DNA of 64,000 bases. It comes from Taishania sp964580465. GTDB taxonomy: Bacteria > Bacteroidota > Bacteroidia > Flavobacteriales_D > Crocinitomicaceae. The position numbers and the translations under genes are program-made. Below are positions 51,261 through 60,638 of this stretch, piece by piece. Position 1 is the stretch's first letter, and each line of letters begins with the position of its first letter. The notes under the pieces were generated by a model. The model ran no database searches and was not told the DNA's origin. It was given only the letters and a program-made list of their open reading frames with translations. The stretch spans positions 7,566 to 71,565 of the forward strand of contig CAZOKJ010000012.1 of assembly GCA_964580465.1 (NCBI GenBank). The letters run 5' to 3'.

Positions 51261-53933
51261 TTATCTCAGCACGTTCACGTGCCCTGATGTGTAAACGGTG
51301 TTTAATTCATTGCCACAAGGCTTATAGCGAACAATGTAATGATACAGACCTGTTTGAACGTATTGTCCTTTATAAGTTCCATCCCAGGTGGCGGTGTAGT
51401 CATTGCTTTCAAAGATGATTTCTCCCCAACGATCGTAGATGGTCATGTTCCATTCACTTGGTTCTAAGACCATTTTGGCTTGAAAAACGGGATTGAACTC
51501 ATCCTCGTCTGGTGTGAACGTATTGGGTATAAAAATAGAAAAAGGCTCGACGTAGATTTTTTGCATAGTTGTATCTCTACACCCCTTGTCTGATACAGCA
51601 ATTAAGCGCACATAATGATCACCACTAGTTAAATAATAATGCTCTGGATGTGTTGCTGTTGAAAACGCCATGCCATCATCAAAGAAGTAATGATACGTTG
51701 CAGCGTCTGTGCTTAAATTGGTGAATCGAATCAATGGGTGACAAATATCTGTTTCTAGTTTGTCTACTAAAAATTGAGCCTTAGGCGTTGGATTAACGTT
51801 GATTAAATCCACTTGCGATAAATACAGCGTGTCAATGCACCCTTCTTCCGTCAATACTTTCAAGGTAACAGGGTAATTTCCAGCAGTTGTGTAAACGTGA
51901 ATTGGATGCTCTTCTGTAGAAGTGAAACCATCACCAAAGTCCCACTCATAGTACATTGGTGAATCGGCTGAGCTGTAATTGATGAAATGAGCTGCAAAAG
52001 GTTCACATTGCAACCCAGGTTCTATACCAAAACCTATCGTAGGTTCTTTGTAAATAAAAACAGTCGATGCAGCTTGTTTCACGCATTGATCAAACTGACC
52101 TACCAAGGTTACAGAATGTGTTCCAGGTGTGTCGAAATGAATACCTGTCAAGGTGCTTCCTTGTTGGGTAGAAGGTTGCACTCCCGAACCAAAAACATAG
52201 TGATAAGTAGCGTGTGGAGGTCCTGCAACTGTTCCAACAAAATCAAATGAGTTGCCTGTTATACATTGATCTGGGCTTTGTGTAAAGCTAACTTCTAATT
52301 TCTCGTTGACGTGAATTGTCAACTGCATAGAATCCACACAGGCAGCTGTTGACCACGCTTTATAGTTCACAACATAGGTTCCGCCTGCAGGAAATTCATA
52401 CGTAGGAGACTGTTGATTACTCGTGGCGCCATTGACACCAAAATCCCAAAAGTGATTGGTCGCGTTTTGCGTAGAATTGACAAAATGCACCTCTAAACCA
52501 TCGCATTCATAATTGGCTGGGGTTGCTATTTGTGCGTGCGGCTGGGGCAAAACATGGGCTATCACTGTATCTTTGGCCTCACAAACTTTGTACTTACTAG
52601 TTAAAATAACAGTTTTGTTTCCTGCTGAATTAAAATGGGTATTTGCTTGTGGTCCAGTAGCTGATGTTGGCGTGGCACTTGAGCCAAAATTCCAAGAAAG
52701 CGTGGTACCTGTCGGGCCGTCTGTTACAGCGTTAAACTCATAATTATTATTCAAGAAACACAGAGAATCCACAAACTGAATAGAACTATTGAGTTTTTTG
52801 TACAAGTTTATTTCGATATGAGCGGTGTCTGTGCATGGCCAACCTGGGTTTACAACCAAAGTAGCAATGTATTTCCCTGTATCGGGGTAGGTATAACTTG
52901 GAGCAAATTGATTACTTACGTCAGAAGTGGTAGTTGGGTCACCAAAATCCCATTTGTAATTTGTTCCACCGTAGGAATTGTTAGCAAAATGAATGGTTAA
53001 ATTATCCGTGCAAAAACCAGTAAAACCAGGCAATTGTTCTTGTGTTGGCAAAATGGCTTGCATGGTGATGTTGCAGTTGAATACTCTAAAAATAAAATCC
53101 CTTACAGTAGAAGAAATAAGTGTTCCATTTCTGTACTCATCCACTCGAATGCCTACAACAAATCGACCGGTTAAATTAGGCAAGCCCGTCAACATTCCTG
53201 TTGAATTATTGATAGCTAAAGTGGATCCAGGTCCTAAAGGTTGTCCTTGTGAAAAACCAGGCGCCCAAGTTACAGGAGCATACGGAGGAGCGGGTGTTGG
53301 CGTTGGCATTGGGTTGGTTGTGGTACCACCTCTAAAAGGAGTCGCCAACGAATAGACCAATTGATCACCATCAGGTTCCGTAGCGGAATGGTTGAAGTTC
53401 AATGCATCATTGTTGCACAACAACATCGGAGGATAGTTTAAAAACCTCGGACTGCTATTTTGATAGGCATTGTTTTCAATTCCAGGTATGTTAACAGTCA
53501 ATGTAAGCCCCGTTTCATCTGGATTGACTAAATTATTGATATTCGGTCCTCTGCAACAACGAACGTAAGCCACTCGATAACCGCCTGGGATTGGAGGCAA
53601 GGTCACAACGGTTGAGTAAAGCGAATTTTCTGTACAGATATTCGTTGGAGGAATGACACAGGGATTATTAAACGTTACGGGAACATTGGTTTTTCCAGTG
53701 TAAGGAACGTCGATATTTTGCACCGATGTATTATTAGAAGCACGGAAAATTCCAAGAGGCAAGGGAGAATCAAAATCAGCCCCACTTGACAAACAATCTC
53801 TGAAAACATTAATAAAAATTCGATATTGATTGTTCCCCAAATAATCATAATACATTTCACCTCCAACAATGTGCGACGCACGCGATTGGAAAGCGACCAT
53901 TAGTACAATAAAGGGCAATATTAAGTGTCTCAT
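51261..53933 (-). CDS. Large PKD-repeat surface protein with gliding-type (T9SS type B) C-terminus
   Basis: An 890-residue exported protein (signal peptide to about SRA, residue 19). The N-terminal about 300 residues begin SHIVGGEMYYDYLGNNQYRI, a conserved start in Bacteroidota surface proteins. Several PKD-like domains follow, each with WDFG or a variant (YKWDFGDPTT, HFWDFGVNG, YEWDFGDGFTS). The C-terminal about 85 residues (FIPNTFTPDEDEFNPVF to GHVNVLR) are the gliding-motility-associated CHU_C type sorting domain, exported by T9SS. Likely an adhesin-like cell-surface protein. Monocistronic. Confidence 0.9.
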   Translation of the reverse strand: MRHLILPFIVLMVAFQSRASHIVGGEMYYDYLGNNQYRIFINVFRDCLSSGADFDSPLPLGIFRASNNTSVQNIDVPYTGKTNVPVTFNNPCVIPPTNICTENSLYSTVVTLPPIPGGYRVAYVRCCRGPNINNLVNPDETGLTLTVNIPGIENNAYQNSSPRFLNYPPMLLCNNDALNFNHSATEPDGDQLVYSLATPFRGGTTTNPMPTPTPAPPYAPVTWAPGFSQGQPLGPGSTLAINNSTGMLTGLPNLTGRFVVGIRVDEYRNGTLISSTVRDFIFRVFNCNITMQAILPTQEQLPGFTGFCTDNLTIHFANNSYGGTNYKWDFGDPTTTSDVSNQFAPSYTYPDTGKYIATLVVNPGWPCTDTAHIEINLYKKLNSSIQFVDSLCFLNNNYEFNAVTDGPTGTTLSWNFGSSATPTSATGPQANTHFNSAGNKTVILTSKYKVCEAKDTVIAHVLPQPHAQIATPANYECDGLEVHFVNSTQNATNHFWDFGVNGATSNQQSPTYEFPAGGTYVVNYKAWSTAACVDSMQLTIHVNEKLEVSFTQSPDQCITGNSFDFVGTVAGPPHATYHYVFGSGVQPSTQQGSTLTGIHFDTPGTHSVTLVGQFDQCVKQAASTVFIYKEPTIGFGIEPGLQCEPFAAHFINYSSADSPMYYEWDFGDGFTSTEEHPIHVYTTAGNYPVTLKVLTEEGCIDTLYLSQVDLINVNPTPKAQFLVDKLETDICHPLIRFTNLSTDAATYHYFFDDGMAFSTATHPEHYYLTSGDHYVRLIAVSDKGCRDTTMQKIYVEPFSIFIPNTFTPDEDEFNPVFQAKMVLEPSEWNMTIYDRWGEIIFESNDYTATWDGTYKGQYVQTGLYHYIVRYKPCGNELNTVYTSGHVNVLR

Positions 53934-53949
53934 TTAGATTATTCTATAC

Positions 53950-53957
53950 CAAAGGTA
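53950..53957 (-). promoter_or_regulatory. -7 promoter element for the PKD surface protein
   Basis: On the minus strand TACCTTTG (TAnnTTTG), 16 bp upstream of the ATG at 53933. Confidence 0.45.
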
Positions 53958-54009
53958 ATGCTTTTTAGGAATGATAGATTTAATTTTTTGTTAAAAGTGA
54001 AAAATAATG

Positions 54010-54046
54010 AAAAAAGAGAGGGTGTCCAATTTTTGAACACCCTCTT
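54010..54046 (-). terminator. Terminator of the 167-residue lipoprotein gene, same hairpin family
   Basis: Arms AGAGGGTGT (54017-54025) and ACACCCTCT (54037-54045), continuing inward after one mismatch. On the minus strand a T-run follows. The stem resembles those at 23892 and 63946. Confidence 0.8.
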
Positions 54047-54078
54047 CACATCATTTTAAAACAATCTATTCATTCTGA

Positions 54079-54576
54079 TTATTTTTTAAATAAACCTCCA
54101 AATAAACCTTTCTTTACAGCTGCATCTGGTGCGTTATCTTTATATGCTTTAATTGGTGCACCTACTCTGTTCAACATAATGAAAGATTTCACTTGAGCTG
54201 TGTCTTTTACATCAACATTTACTGTTTTAACAAACTTAGCGGCAAATCCCGTAACTGTTACAGTAACATTAATTCCTTTTACTTCTTTAGAAATAACTGG
54301 TTCCCACAAGAAATCTGCATTTGCTGATGCGATACATTGTGCCAACGCTTGTTGAACATAATACTCTTGGTTTTTCTCTTTGTCAATTTTTCCAGAAATA
54401 GTGGATGATAATTTTTTAGATAAATCAACATCGTAATCAACATACTTAGGCATCATAACTTCTGCTACGTGGTGTCCATTTGACACTTTGTTCGTGTACG
54501 TTTTGTTTACAGAACTACATGAACCCAATCCTAACGTCAACGCGACTGCTGACACAAATAATACTTTTCTTTTCAT
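54079..54576 (-). CDS. Hypothetical lipoprotein
   Basis: A protein of about 165 residues starting at MKRKVLFV (54576); an ATG two codons earlier (54582) is also possible. The lipobox is LGLGSC (Cys20). The rest is a mixed alpha/beta domain without a known motif, ending in a glycine/lysine tail GLFGGLFKK. The upstream 206 bp carry two identical AAATACGTATTT palindromes, suggesting specific regulation. It ends at a strong terminator. I do not recognise the family. Confidence 0.75.
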   Translation of the reverse strand: MKRKVLFVSAVALTLGLGSCSSVNKTYTNKVSNGHHVAEVMMPKYVDYDVDLSKKLSSTISGKIDKEKNQEYYVQQALAQCIASANADFLWEPVISKEVKGINVTVTVTGFAAKFVKTVNVDVKDTAQVKSFIMLNRVGAPIKAYKDNAPDAAVKKGLFGGLFKK

Positions 54577-54703
54577 AGTCATTTTTTTTTTTAGTGTAAT
54601 AATTCAATAGTATTCAATTCAGTAAGCCGTTAGATTCCATATCGGACTCCTAAATCGAAACAAAGAAAAATAAAAAAAAAACGAAAACAAAGTCAACAAA
54701 AAA

Positions 54704-54737
54704 AAAATACGTATTTCTCTAAAAAAATACGTATTTT
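54704..54737. promoter_or_regulatory. Twin AAATACGTATTT palindromes upstream of a lipoprotein gene
   Basis: Two perfect 12-bp palindromes, 54705-54716 and 54725-54736 (the second extends to AAAATACGTATTTT), with centres exactly 20 bp apart, about two helical turns. They lie about 130 bp upstream of the minus-strand lipoprotein gene and 52 bp past the end of the DUF4836-like gene. This is an operator-like layout for a dimeric regulator. The surrounding sequence is very A-rich, so some chance contribution is possible. Confidence 0.4.
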
Positions 54738-54788
54738 GTCGTATAAAAACAACTGTTTATCGTTTAAAAAGCGAAGTGCATTTTGTGC

Positions 54789-56225
54789 TTAAACAAGCAT
54801 ATCTTCAAAAATAGTTAATGCTTTTTGGAACACTTGTTTTAGGATATTATCTTTACCATCTTTCGCTTTTATCACTAATTTTCCACCATTTATATCGTAA
54901 TCAAATTGAACATATTGTATCAACTCAACAAATTGAGAAGCGCCATCTAACTGAAATTCTTTCATGTCGATTGTGCTCACATCAATGAATAAGTTAACAC
55001 TTCCTTTTCCGTAGTTTTTACCGATTTCTGGCAATTCAACAGCGTTTCCTGCGTAGTTTGCTGATGTGGAAGCAATCAAGTTATTGTCTGATAAATTTAC
55101 AACTGCAAAATCTTTTGCCATGCGCTCTTTCAATAAATTACCCAACATTTTTCCTTGTCCAGCCAAACCGATGAACAAATTAGCATCTGGCGTCAATCCA
55201 TCCAAAGCGGAAGCAATATCACCAAACAATAAAATTCCTACTTGTCCCGTAACTAATTTTGACACATCAAAATCGGCTAACACCATCGCTTTTTCAAATT
55301 CTCCACCCAATTCTTTACTCAAATCTTTGAGTGCATTAGGTGCATAATCTGTTAAAAATTGCTGTGCCTTAACTACGTCTAAGTTCATAGAAAGCCCCAT
55401 AAAAGGCGTTCCTTTCCCCATGTTATTGACTAAAGTGCCTTTTGAATCTGAACCTAAAAACAATTTAGCTTTCAACGCATCAGAAAAATAATTTTTTGTT
55501 TCAACAACCAATGCTCCAGCGTCAAACTTTACTGTTAAATCCACAAAAGAATTGGTCAACATGTTTCTAAGTTCCTTGCGTTTCTCTTCGCTCAAGTTTT
55601 CCAAATCGGTGTTAGAAGTGCCATACAAGTTGGATAAGTTAGCACCAACAACCACGTCATCTGTTTTCTTCAAAATATCAGCCACATGCCCAGTGCTCAC
55701 ATCTTTTTTAAATTGCTTGAACACGTTTGCTAATTCATCTTCTGGATTGTCCACATCAGCTTTTACAATAGCAACCGCCATTGTTTGATTGAAAGCCAAC
55801 GATAAATCACCATCTTGTAAAAAACTAAAGTGCTTTCCTTCTTCTATTTCAAATCCATTAGTTGTTAAATTGGCTTTCAAAGAATCTGCATTTTTTACGT
55901 CTAAAAATAAATAAGTTGCTTTAGGATTGGCATCATTAATAGGTCCTTCTACAGCAAAAAATACAGGTTCATCTATTTTAAGCGAATTAGCAAGTTGGTT
56001 GATCGTTGGACCAAGCATTGCCTTGATTTTTGCCTCTTTGTCATATTCAGTTTTTTGAAGAATAGTCCCTAAACGAATGGAACCAAAACTCACAATCGCT
56101 TCATTATCATTTAAAAATGATGAAAAATTTTCAGCAGTTGATCGTCCCTCTGTAGATTTTCCACAAGAAAAAACAACTGTTGCTAAAGCAACAAAAACAA
56201 AAGCGATACGGACAAATCTTTTCAT
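54789..56225 (-). CDS. DUF4836-like lipoprotein
   Basis: A 478-residue protein with lipobox VVFSC (Cys21). The body (ENFSSFLNDNEAIVSFGSIR onward; ADSLKANLTTNGFEIEEGKH, with LSLAFNQTMAVAIVKAD) resembles the DUF4836 family of large Bacteroidota lipoproteins, with two similar alpha/beta halves. Its function is unknown. It is probably tethered to the outer membrane. A TAATTTTG promoter box lies upstream. It is monocistronic, as the next minus-strand gene is separated by the palindrome-bearing gap. Confidence 0.75.
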   Translation of the reverse strand: MKRFVRIAFVFVALATVVFSCGKSTEGRSTAENFSSFLNDNEAIVSFGSIRLGTILQKTEYDKEAKIKAMLGPTINQLANSLKIDEPVFFAVEGPINDANPKATYLFLDVKNADSLKANLTTNGFEIEEGKHFSFLQDGDLSLAFNQTMAVAIVKADVDNPEDELANVFKQFKKDVSTGHVADILKKTDDVVVGANLSNLYGTSNTDLENLSEEKRKELRNMLTNSFVDLTVKFDAGALVVETKNYFSDALKAKLFLGSDSKGTLVNNMGKGTPFMGLSMNLDVVKAQQFLTDYAPNALKDLSKELGGEFEKAMVLADFDVSKLVTGQVGILLFGDIASALDGLTPDANLFIGLAGQGKMLGNLLKERMAKDFAVVNLSDNNLIASTSANYAGNAVELPEIGKNYGKGSVNLFIDVSTIDMKEFQLDGASQFVELIQYVQFDYDINGGKLVIKAKDGKDNILKQVFQKALTIFEDMLV

Positions 56226-56286
56226 AGTATATGTATTTTTTAGATTCTAAATTAATGCGTTCAATTATTCAGTGCATATTTCGTGC

Positions 56287-56294
56287 CAAAATTA
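56287..56294 (-). promoter_or_regulatory. -7 promoter element for the DUF4836-like gene
   Basis: On the minus strand TAATTTTG (TAnnTTTG), 61 bp upstream of the ATG at 56225. Confidence 0.4.
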
Positions 56295-56312
56295 TAAAAA
56301 TTGAATAGACAA

Positions 56313-57875
56313 CTATCTTTCTTTAACAATAATTGCTCTTTTAGAAGCGATAGCTTCCACGCATTTCATGCCATCAATAGCAGCAGAAATAATTCCACCA
56401 GCATAACCTGCCCCCTCTGCGCATGGATACAAACCAGCCACTTCAATATGTTCCAACGTTTCTGGATTCCTAGGTATTTGCACCGGCGAAGAAGTCCTGG
56501 ATTCAGGTGCATGCAAAACAGCATCATTGGTTAAAAACCCTTTCATTTTGTTGCCAAAATCAACAAAAGCTTGACGTAATCTATCCGCTACAAAAGGAGG
56601 AAAAATCGTGTTTAAATCAACAGAAACCAAACCTGGCTGATAGGAAGAGCGTGGAAAATCTGTGGAAACAACGCCGTCTACAAAATCTTTTAGTCGTTGA
56701 GCTGGAATTTGTTGTGTTTTACCTGCAACTTCCCAACATTTTTGTTCAATTTCTTTTTGAAAATTTAGACAAACGAATGGATCATCACTAGTTGGAAAAT
56801 CTTCTGGGTGAATCGCCACTACTATCCCCGAATTGGAATACGGATTATTGCGTTTAGAAGGCGACCAACCATTGGTTACCACTTCACCTTCCGCTGTTGC
56901 ACAAGGCGCTACAATCCCACCTGGACACATACAAAACGAATAAACACCCCTTCCATCCGCTTGCGTTACTAACGAATAGGAAGCTGGAGGCAAGTATTCG
57001 TCATTGGTGCGACCTTGGTACTGAATTTTATCTATCAATTCTTGTGTATGTTCAACGCGAACTCCCAAGGCAAAACCTTTGGCTTCGAGGTGCACACCAC
57101 GTTTATGCAATAGTTCGAAAATGTCACGAGCCGAGTGTCCAGTTGCCAAAACAACATCTTCAAACATTCGTTTTTCATGATGATTCAGCTCCAAACCTTT
57201 TACTTGTTTATTTTCGATTAAAATATCCGTTACTTTTGTTTCAAAATGCACCTCTCCACCCCACTCGATTATTGCTTCACGCATAGCCACGATGATGTGA
57301 GGTAATTTATTGGTTCCAATATGCGGATGAGCATCCACTAAAACACTTGGTTCAGCACCGAAATGAACAAACCAACGCATGGATTTCAATAAATCCCCTC
57401 TTTTCTTTGAGCGAGTGTATAGTTTCCCATCCGAGTAAGTACCTGCTCCGCCTTCGCCAAAACAATAATTAGATTCAGGATTGACAATCATTTCTTTGTT
57501 CAAAGCAGCCAAATCTCTACGACGAGAACGAACATCTTTTCCACGTTCAAAAACAACCGGTTTCAAACCCAATTCCAAACATCTCAAAGCAGCGAATAGT
57601 CCAGCTGGACCAGCACCAACGATGGCTATTTCAGGAGCATTGTCAACCTTTTGAGGATTAAAATCAGCTTCAAATGGTGGAATTGGTTCATTGACAAACA
57701 CTTCAAAGGTACAATTGATTTTAATTTGCTTTTGGCGAGCATCAATAGATCGTTTCAACCAACGAAATTCAAACAGTTCATCTTTTAAGCGAAGTTCTTT
57801 TTGTATTTTCGTTCGTAAAAAAGCAGCATCCTTTGCCTGCTCTGGTGTAACTTGAAACTGCGCTGTTAACTGCAT
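56313..57875 (-). CDS. FAD-dependent dehydrogenase of the COG2509 type
   Basis: A 520-residue flavoprotein. A substrate-like N-terminal domain (1-80) precedes the FAD-binding loop IAIVGAGPAGLFAALRCLEL (about 83-102), with GGAGTYSDGKLYTRSKKRGD, ATGHSARDIFELL and the C-terminal AGLYPCAEGAGYAGGIISAA. This matches the uncharacterised FAD-dependent dehydrogenase family found in bacteria and plants. The reaction is unknown. It starts 2 bp after the porT stop, so it is cotranscribed with porT, without an evident functional link. Confidence 0.88.
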   Translation of the reverse strand: MQLTAQFQVTPEQAKDAAFLRTKIQKELRLKDELFEFRWLKRSIDARQKQIKINCTFEVFVNEPIPPFEADFNPQKVDNAPEIAIVGAGPAGLFAALRCLELGLKPVVFERGKDVRSRRRDLAALNKEMIVNPESNYCFGEGGAGTYSDGKLYTRSKKRGDLLKSMRWFVHFGAEPSVLVDAHPHIGTNKLPHIIVAMREAIIEWGGEVHFETKVTDILIENKQVKGLELNHHEKRMFEDVVLATGHSARDIFELLHKRGVHLEAKGFALGVRVEHTQELIDKIQYQGRTNDEYLPPASYSLVTQADGRGVYSFCMCPGGIVAPCATAEGEVVTNGWSPSKRNNPYSNSGIVVAIHPEDFPTSDDPFVCLNFQKEIEQKCWEVAGKTQQIPAQRLKDFVDGVVSTDFPRSSYQPGLVSVDLNTIFPPFVADRLRQAFVDFGNKMKGFLTNDAVLHAPESRTSSPVQIPRNPETLEHIEVAGLYPCAEGAGYAGGIISAAIDGMKCVEAIASKRAIIVKER

Positions 57876-57877
57876 GA

Positions 57878-58591
57878 TTATCCTTCAAAAATAATTGAAA
57901 ACACCCATCCACTATTGTATAATTTCTTGATAGGCAAAGAAGATTTAGTATTGTCTTGGATAAATCCATTCATAAAACTATGTGAATATTTCACCTCTAA
58001 ACCACATTTAAAAAACGCAGCAAAAAACTCAACACCAACCCCCACTTGTCCCTGAGCGTCATGGCGTTTCATTTTAATAAATGGATCATCAAACTTCTGA
58101 GTAGCATTTTGTTGCGACTGTAAATCGAGCGTGTATTGTCCCCCAACTAAGAAATAAGCTGCAAAATTGTTTACACGCAAGGTTCTAAACTGAAACATTA
58201 GAGGAAAATCTAAATTAGTCGAATTGATGCGTTCTTCGTTAACAATGTCTTTTGTAATGTCATCTGGATCGATAAAAACCTGTTGAATAACACGTTCTTG
58301 GAACGACAAAGTAGGAATCAAACGCAAACGAACCATGGGAGTCCCTACTTTCATCGTTGTTAAAATCCCTAGTTGAGCCCCAGGTTGTGATTTTACTGTC
58401 ATGCGTTTCAAACCATACAATTGGTATGCATTATTCACCTGGTACATGGAGTACGAGTTCGTATTAGCACCAAGCATAAAACCAAAATGAAACAAGCGTT
58501 GATCAAACTTACGATAGTTCATTGGCTTTTCTTTTTGGCTAAAAGAAAATACACTCATCAACAACACTATGACAAAAAATAAATGCTTCAT
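57878..58591 (-). CDS. porT: PorT-family outer-membrane protein of the type IX secretion/gliding system
   Basis: A 237-residue protein from the ATG at 58591. The open frame continues 24 codons upstream, but the shorter form gives a clean signal peptide (MKHLFFVIVLLMSVFSFSQ) and sits downstream of a good promoter. The sequence is an eight-stranded-barrel type with KFDQRLFHFGFMLGANTNSY, characteristic of PorT/SprT. PorT is needed for T9SS function in Porphyromonas and Flavobacterium. It matches the presence of T9SS cargo genes in this window. Confidence 0.88.
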   Translation of the reverse strand: MKHLFFVIVLLMSVFSFSQKEKPMNYRKFDQRLFHFGFMLGANTNSYSMYQVNNAYQLYGLKRMTVKSQPGAQLGILTTMKVGTPMVRLRLIPTLSFQERVIQQVFIDPDDITKDIVNEERINSTNLDFPLMFQFRTLRVNNFAAYFLVGGQYTLDLQSQQNATQKFDDPFIKMKRHDAQGQVGVGVEFFAAFFKCGLEVKYSHSFMNGFIQDNTKSSLPIKKLYNSGWVFSIIFEG

Positions 58592-58625
58592 TAATGGAAG
58601 TAACGTAGAATAATGTAAAATGGTA

Positions 58626-58659
58626 CAAAAGTAACTACTTTTTTTAGATAAAGAACAAA
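58626..58659 (-). promoter_or_regulatory. Promoter of porT-flavoprotein operon
   Basis: On the minus strand TTTG (58656-58659), 22-bp spacer, TACTTTTG (58626-58633). It supports the start at 58591 and rules out most of the upstream extension. Confidence 0.55.
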
Positions 58660-58739
58660 ACATTTTTTTTCAAATAGTTTTACAACCAAACATTTATTTG
58701 TATATTTATACTTATATTTATATTCTAAAACTCATCATT

Positions 58740-59462
58740 ATGCTATTAAAAGACATTCATTTGGACAAAATTTTGTTTCTAGACATTGAAACAGTGCCAC
58801 AAACGTATTTACCCAATCAATTAGACGAAACGACCAAGCAATTATTTGCTACCAAGGCAAAAGTAGAAGCCGATGCAATTGGGGAATTTGAAAAAAGATA
58901 CGCTGAGCGAGCTGGTATTTTTGCTGAATTTGGAAAAATAATTTGCATTTCCGTTGGGTTTGTAACTTCTTCTCCTACTGGTCGTCAAATGCGTTTAAAA
59001 TCCTTTTACCACGATGATGAAGAAACATTGTTAAGACAGTTTAAAAAATTGCTTGACGATAATTATAACACTCCCTATCACCTACTTTGTGGACACAACG
59101 CCAAAGAGTTTGATTTCCCATACATTTGTCGCAGAATGTTGATTCATGGCATCGAATTGCCTAATATTTTAAACTTAGCAGGTAAAAAACCTTGGGAAGT
59201 AAACCATTTAGACACGATGGAACTTTGGAAATTTGGTGATTACAAGGCTTATACTTCGTTGGCTTTATTGTGTCATATTTTTGGAATTCCTACTCCTAAG
59301 GATGACATTTCAGGGGCAGATGTAGCGCGTGTGTATTACGAGGAAAAGAATTTGGAACGCATTAAAGTATATTGTGAAAAGGATGTCATCGCATTGATTC
59401 AACTTTTCTTAAAAATGCAAGGTGAACCGATGATTGAAGAAGGTGAAATTCACCATAAATAG
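58740..59462 (+). CDS. Predicted 3'-5' exonuclease (PolB-like exonuclease domain)
   Basis: A 240-residue DEDD-type nuclease from the ATG at 58740. An upstream ATG at 58698 adds an Ile/Tyr-rich stretch that looks non-coding. ILFLDIETVPQ supplies the first Asp-x-Glu (ExoI), CGHNAKEFDFPYICRRM the second Asp (ExoII) and YCEKDVIALIQLF the last Asp (ExoIII). This is the stand-alone family related to the proofreading domain of DNA polymerase B. The role is unknown, presumably DNA repair or nucleic acid turnover. Monocistronic. Confidence 0.87.
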   Translation: MLLKDIHLDKILFLDIETVPQTYLPNQLDETTKQLFATKAKVEADAIGEFEKRYAERAGIFAEFGKIICISVGFVTSSPTGRQMRLKSFYHDDEETLLRQFKKLLDDNYNTPYHLLCGHNAKEFDFPYICRRMLIHGIELPNILNLAGKKPWEVNHLDTMELWKFGDYKAYTSLALLCHIFGIPTPKDDISGADVARVYYEEKNLERIKVYCEKDVIALIQLFLKMQGEPMIEEGEIHHK

Positions 59463-59513
59463 TTTTTTTTATAAACTAATTTCATAAAAATTAAAAAGAA
59501 TTGAAAAAAGTAA

Positions 59514-59521
59514 TATTTTTG
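59514..59521 (+). promoter_or_regulatory. -7 promoter element for a T9SS cargo gene
   Basis: TATTTTTG (TAnnTTTG), 23 bp upstream of the ATG at 59545. Confidence 0.4.
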
Positions 59522-59544
59522 TTTTAAAATAACAAATAAAAACT

Positions 59545-60621
59545 ATGAATATCATTCATTTAACCTTTGCAACGGTGCTTTTATTTCCAATGATTGGAAA
59601 GAGTCAAATCTCTATTGTTTCCAATGATCTTCCAGATGCTGGAGATAATATTTTGGTAACAAGAGCTATTGATTTTCAAATCGATTATCAATCTACTGGT
59701 CCAAACCATACATGGGACTTTCCTCAATTGGCACAAATGAACCAAACCAATAGAGAGCATTTCTCATTAGCTAATGCTCCTGTCTTTATCAAAGTGCAAT
59801 ATGGGCCACTTGCTTCGTCTAAGTACAAAGCAAATTATTACATGCCATATACTGATTTGCCTTTGAATCAATTTGGAAATATCTTACCGTTGAATATTGG
59901 TGATGTTTTTCAATACACGCAAAAAACAGCTTCTAAAGTCAATTTAGTTGGTTACTCTGCAAGCATCAATGGTCAAGGTATTCCTATTAAATCCGACACG
60001 ATTGAAACAAAGTATAAATTACCATTAAACTATGGTGATAGTTATACTTCTAAAGGTTTCACGAAGTTAGATTTGAGCATGGTTGCTCCAGCTAAATGGC
60101 AACAAAAAAGATACAGAGAAACAGTAGTGGACGGTTGGGGAACAATTGTAACACCTCACGGTTCATACGAAGCATTACGTGTACATCATCGCGTAGAAGA
60201 AACGGACTCATTAGAATTTCAAGGTAACACATTTGGACTTGACATTCCTGTGATGCACGAATATGAATGGTTAACGAAAGATGAAAAAATAGCTGTTTTA
60301 AAAGTAAGGACTACAGAAATTTTAGGCAACGAAACAGTCATCGCCATTGAATACATCGACAATCCGATGAGTGTTGCAAAAGTGGGCTTAGAAAATCAAG
60401 TCGTTGTTTTCCCTAATCCAGTTGACAATCAACTAACTATTCAATCAGCTGAAGGATTAAATGAGGTAAACATTCAGACTATTGAAGGAGTTGTTGTTGA
60501 AACATTTGCGTTTTCTGGTGTTCAATACACGGTTGCAACAGACCATTTGGCAGCTGGAATGTATATCCTTACACTCAATAACAACGGCATTTCAATCAAT
60601 AAGCACTTTATCAAACAATAA
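59545..60621 (+). CDS. Secreted protein with T9SS type A sorting domain
   Basis: A 358-residue exported protein. The signal peptide ends near IGKSQ. A beta-rich body of about 265 residues lacks a known catalytic motif. The C-terminal about 75 residues (VVFPNPVDNQLTIQSAEG to NKHFIKQ) are a classic type A sorting domain. The start SNDLPDAGDNILVTRA resembles other uncharacterised Bacteroidota secreted proteins. It is monocistronic; the RNase P RNA promoter begins 6 bp after its stop, with no terminator between. Confidence 0.85.
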   Translation: MNIIHLTFATVLLFPMIGKSQISIVSNDLPDAGDNILVTRAIDFQIDYQSTGPNHTWDFPQLAQMNQTNREHFSLANAPVFIKVQYGPLASSKYKANYYMPYTDLPLNQFGNILPLNIGDVFQYTQKTASKVNLVGYSASINGQGIPIKSDTIETKYKLPLNYGDSYTSKGFTKLDLSMVAPAKWQQKRYRETVVDGWGTIVTPHGSYEALRVHHRVEETDSLEFQGNTFGLDIPVMHEYEWLTKDEKIAVLKVRTTEILGNETVIAIEYIDNPMSVAKVGLENQVVVFPNPVDNQLTIQSAEGLNEVNIQTIEGVVVETFAFSGVQYTVATDHLAAGMYILTLNNNGISINKHFIKQ

Positions 60622-60627
60622 TTTTTA

Positions 60628-60635
60628 TATCTTTG
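60628..60635 (+). promoter_or_regulatory. -7 promoter element for rnpB
   Basis: TATCTTTG, an exact TAnnTTTG, 3 bp before the predicted 5' stem of RNase P RNA, an ideal distance for the transcription start. Confidence 0.6.
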
Positions 60636-60638
60636 TCT

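Noticed and set aside
51269..51282. GCACGT-TC-ACGTGC palindrome as an operator or terminator
   Set aside because: It lies within the last codons of the PKD surface protein gene (encoding part of GHVNVLR) and is not followed by a T-run, so it is probably coincidental.
51060..51287. 75-codon frame after the DUF58 gene
   Set aside because: It spans the palindromic repeats and the end of the convergent gene; the Arg/His-rich translation reflects the repeats.
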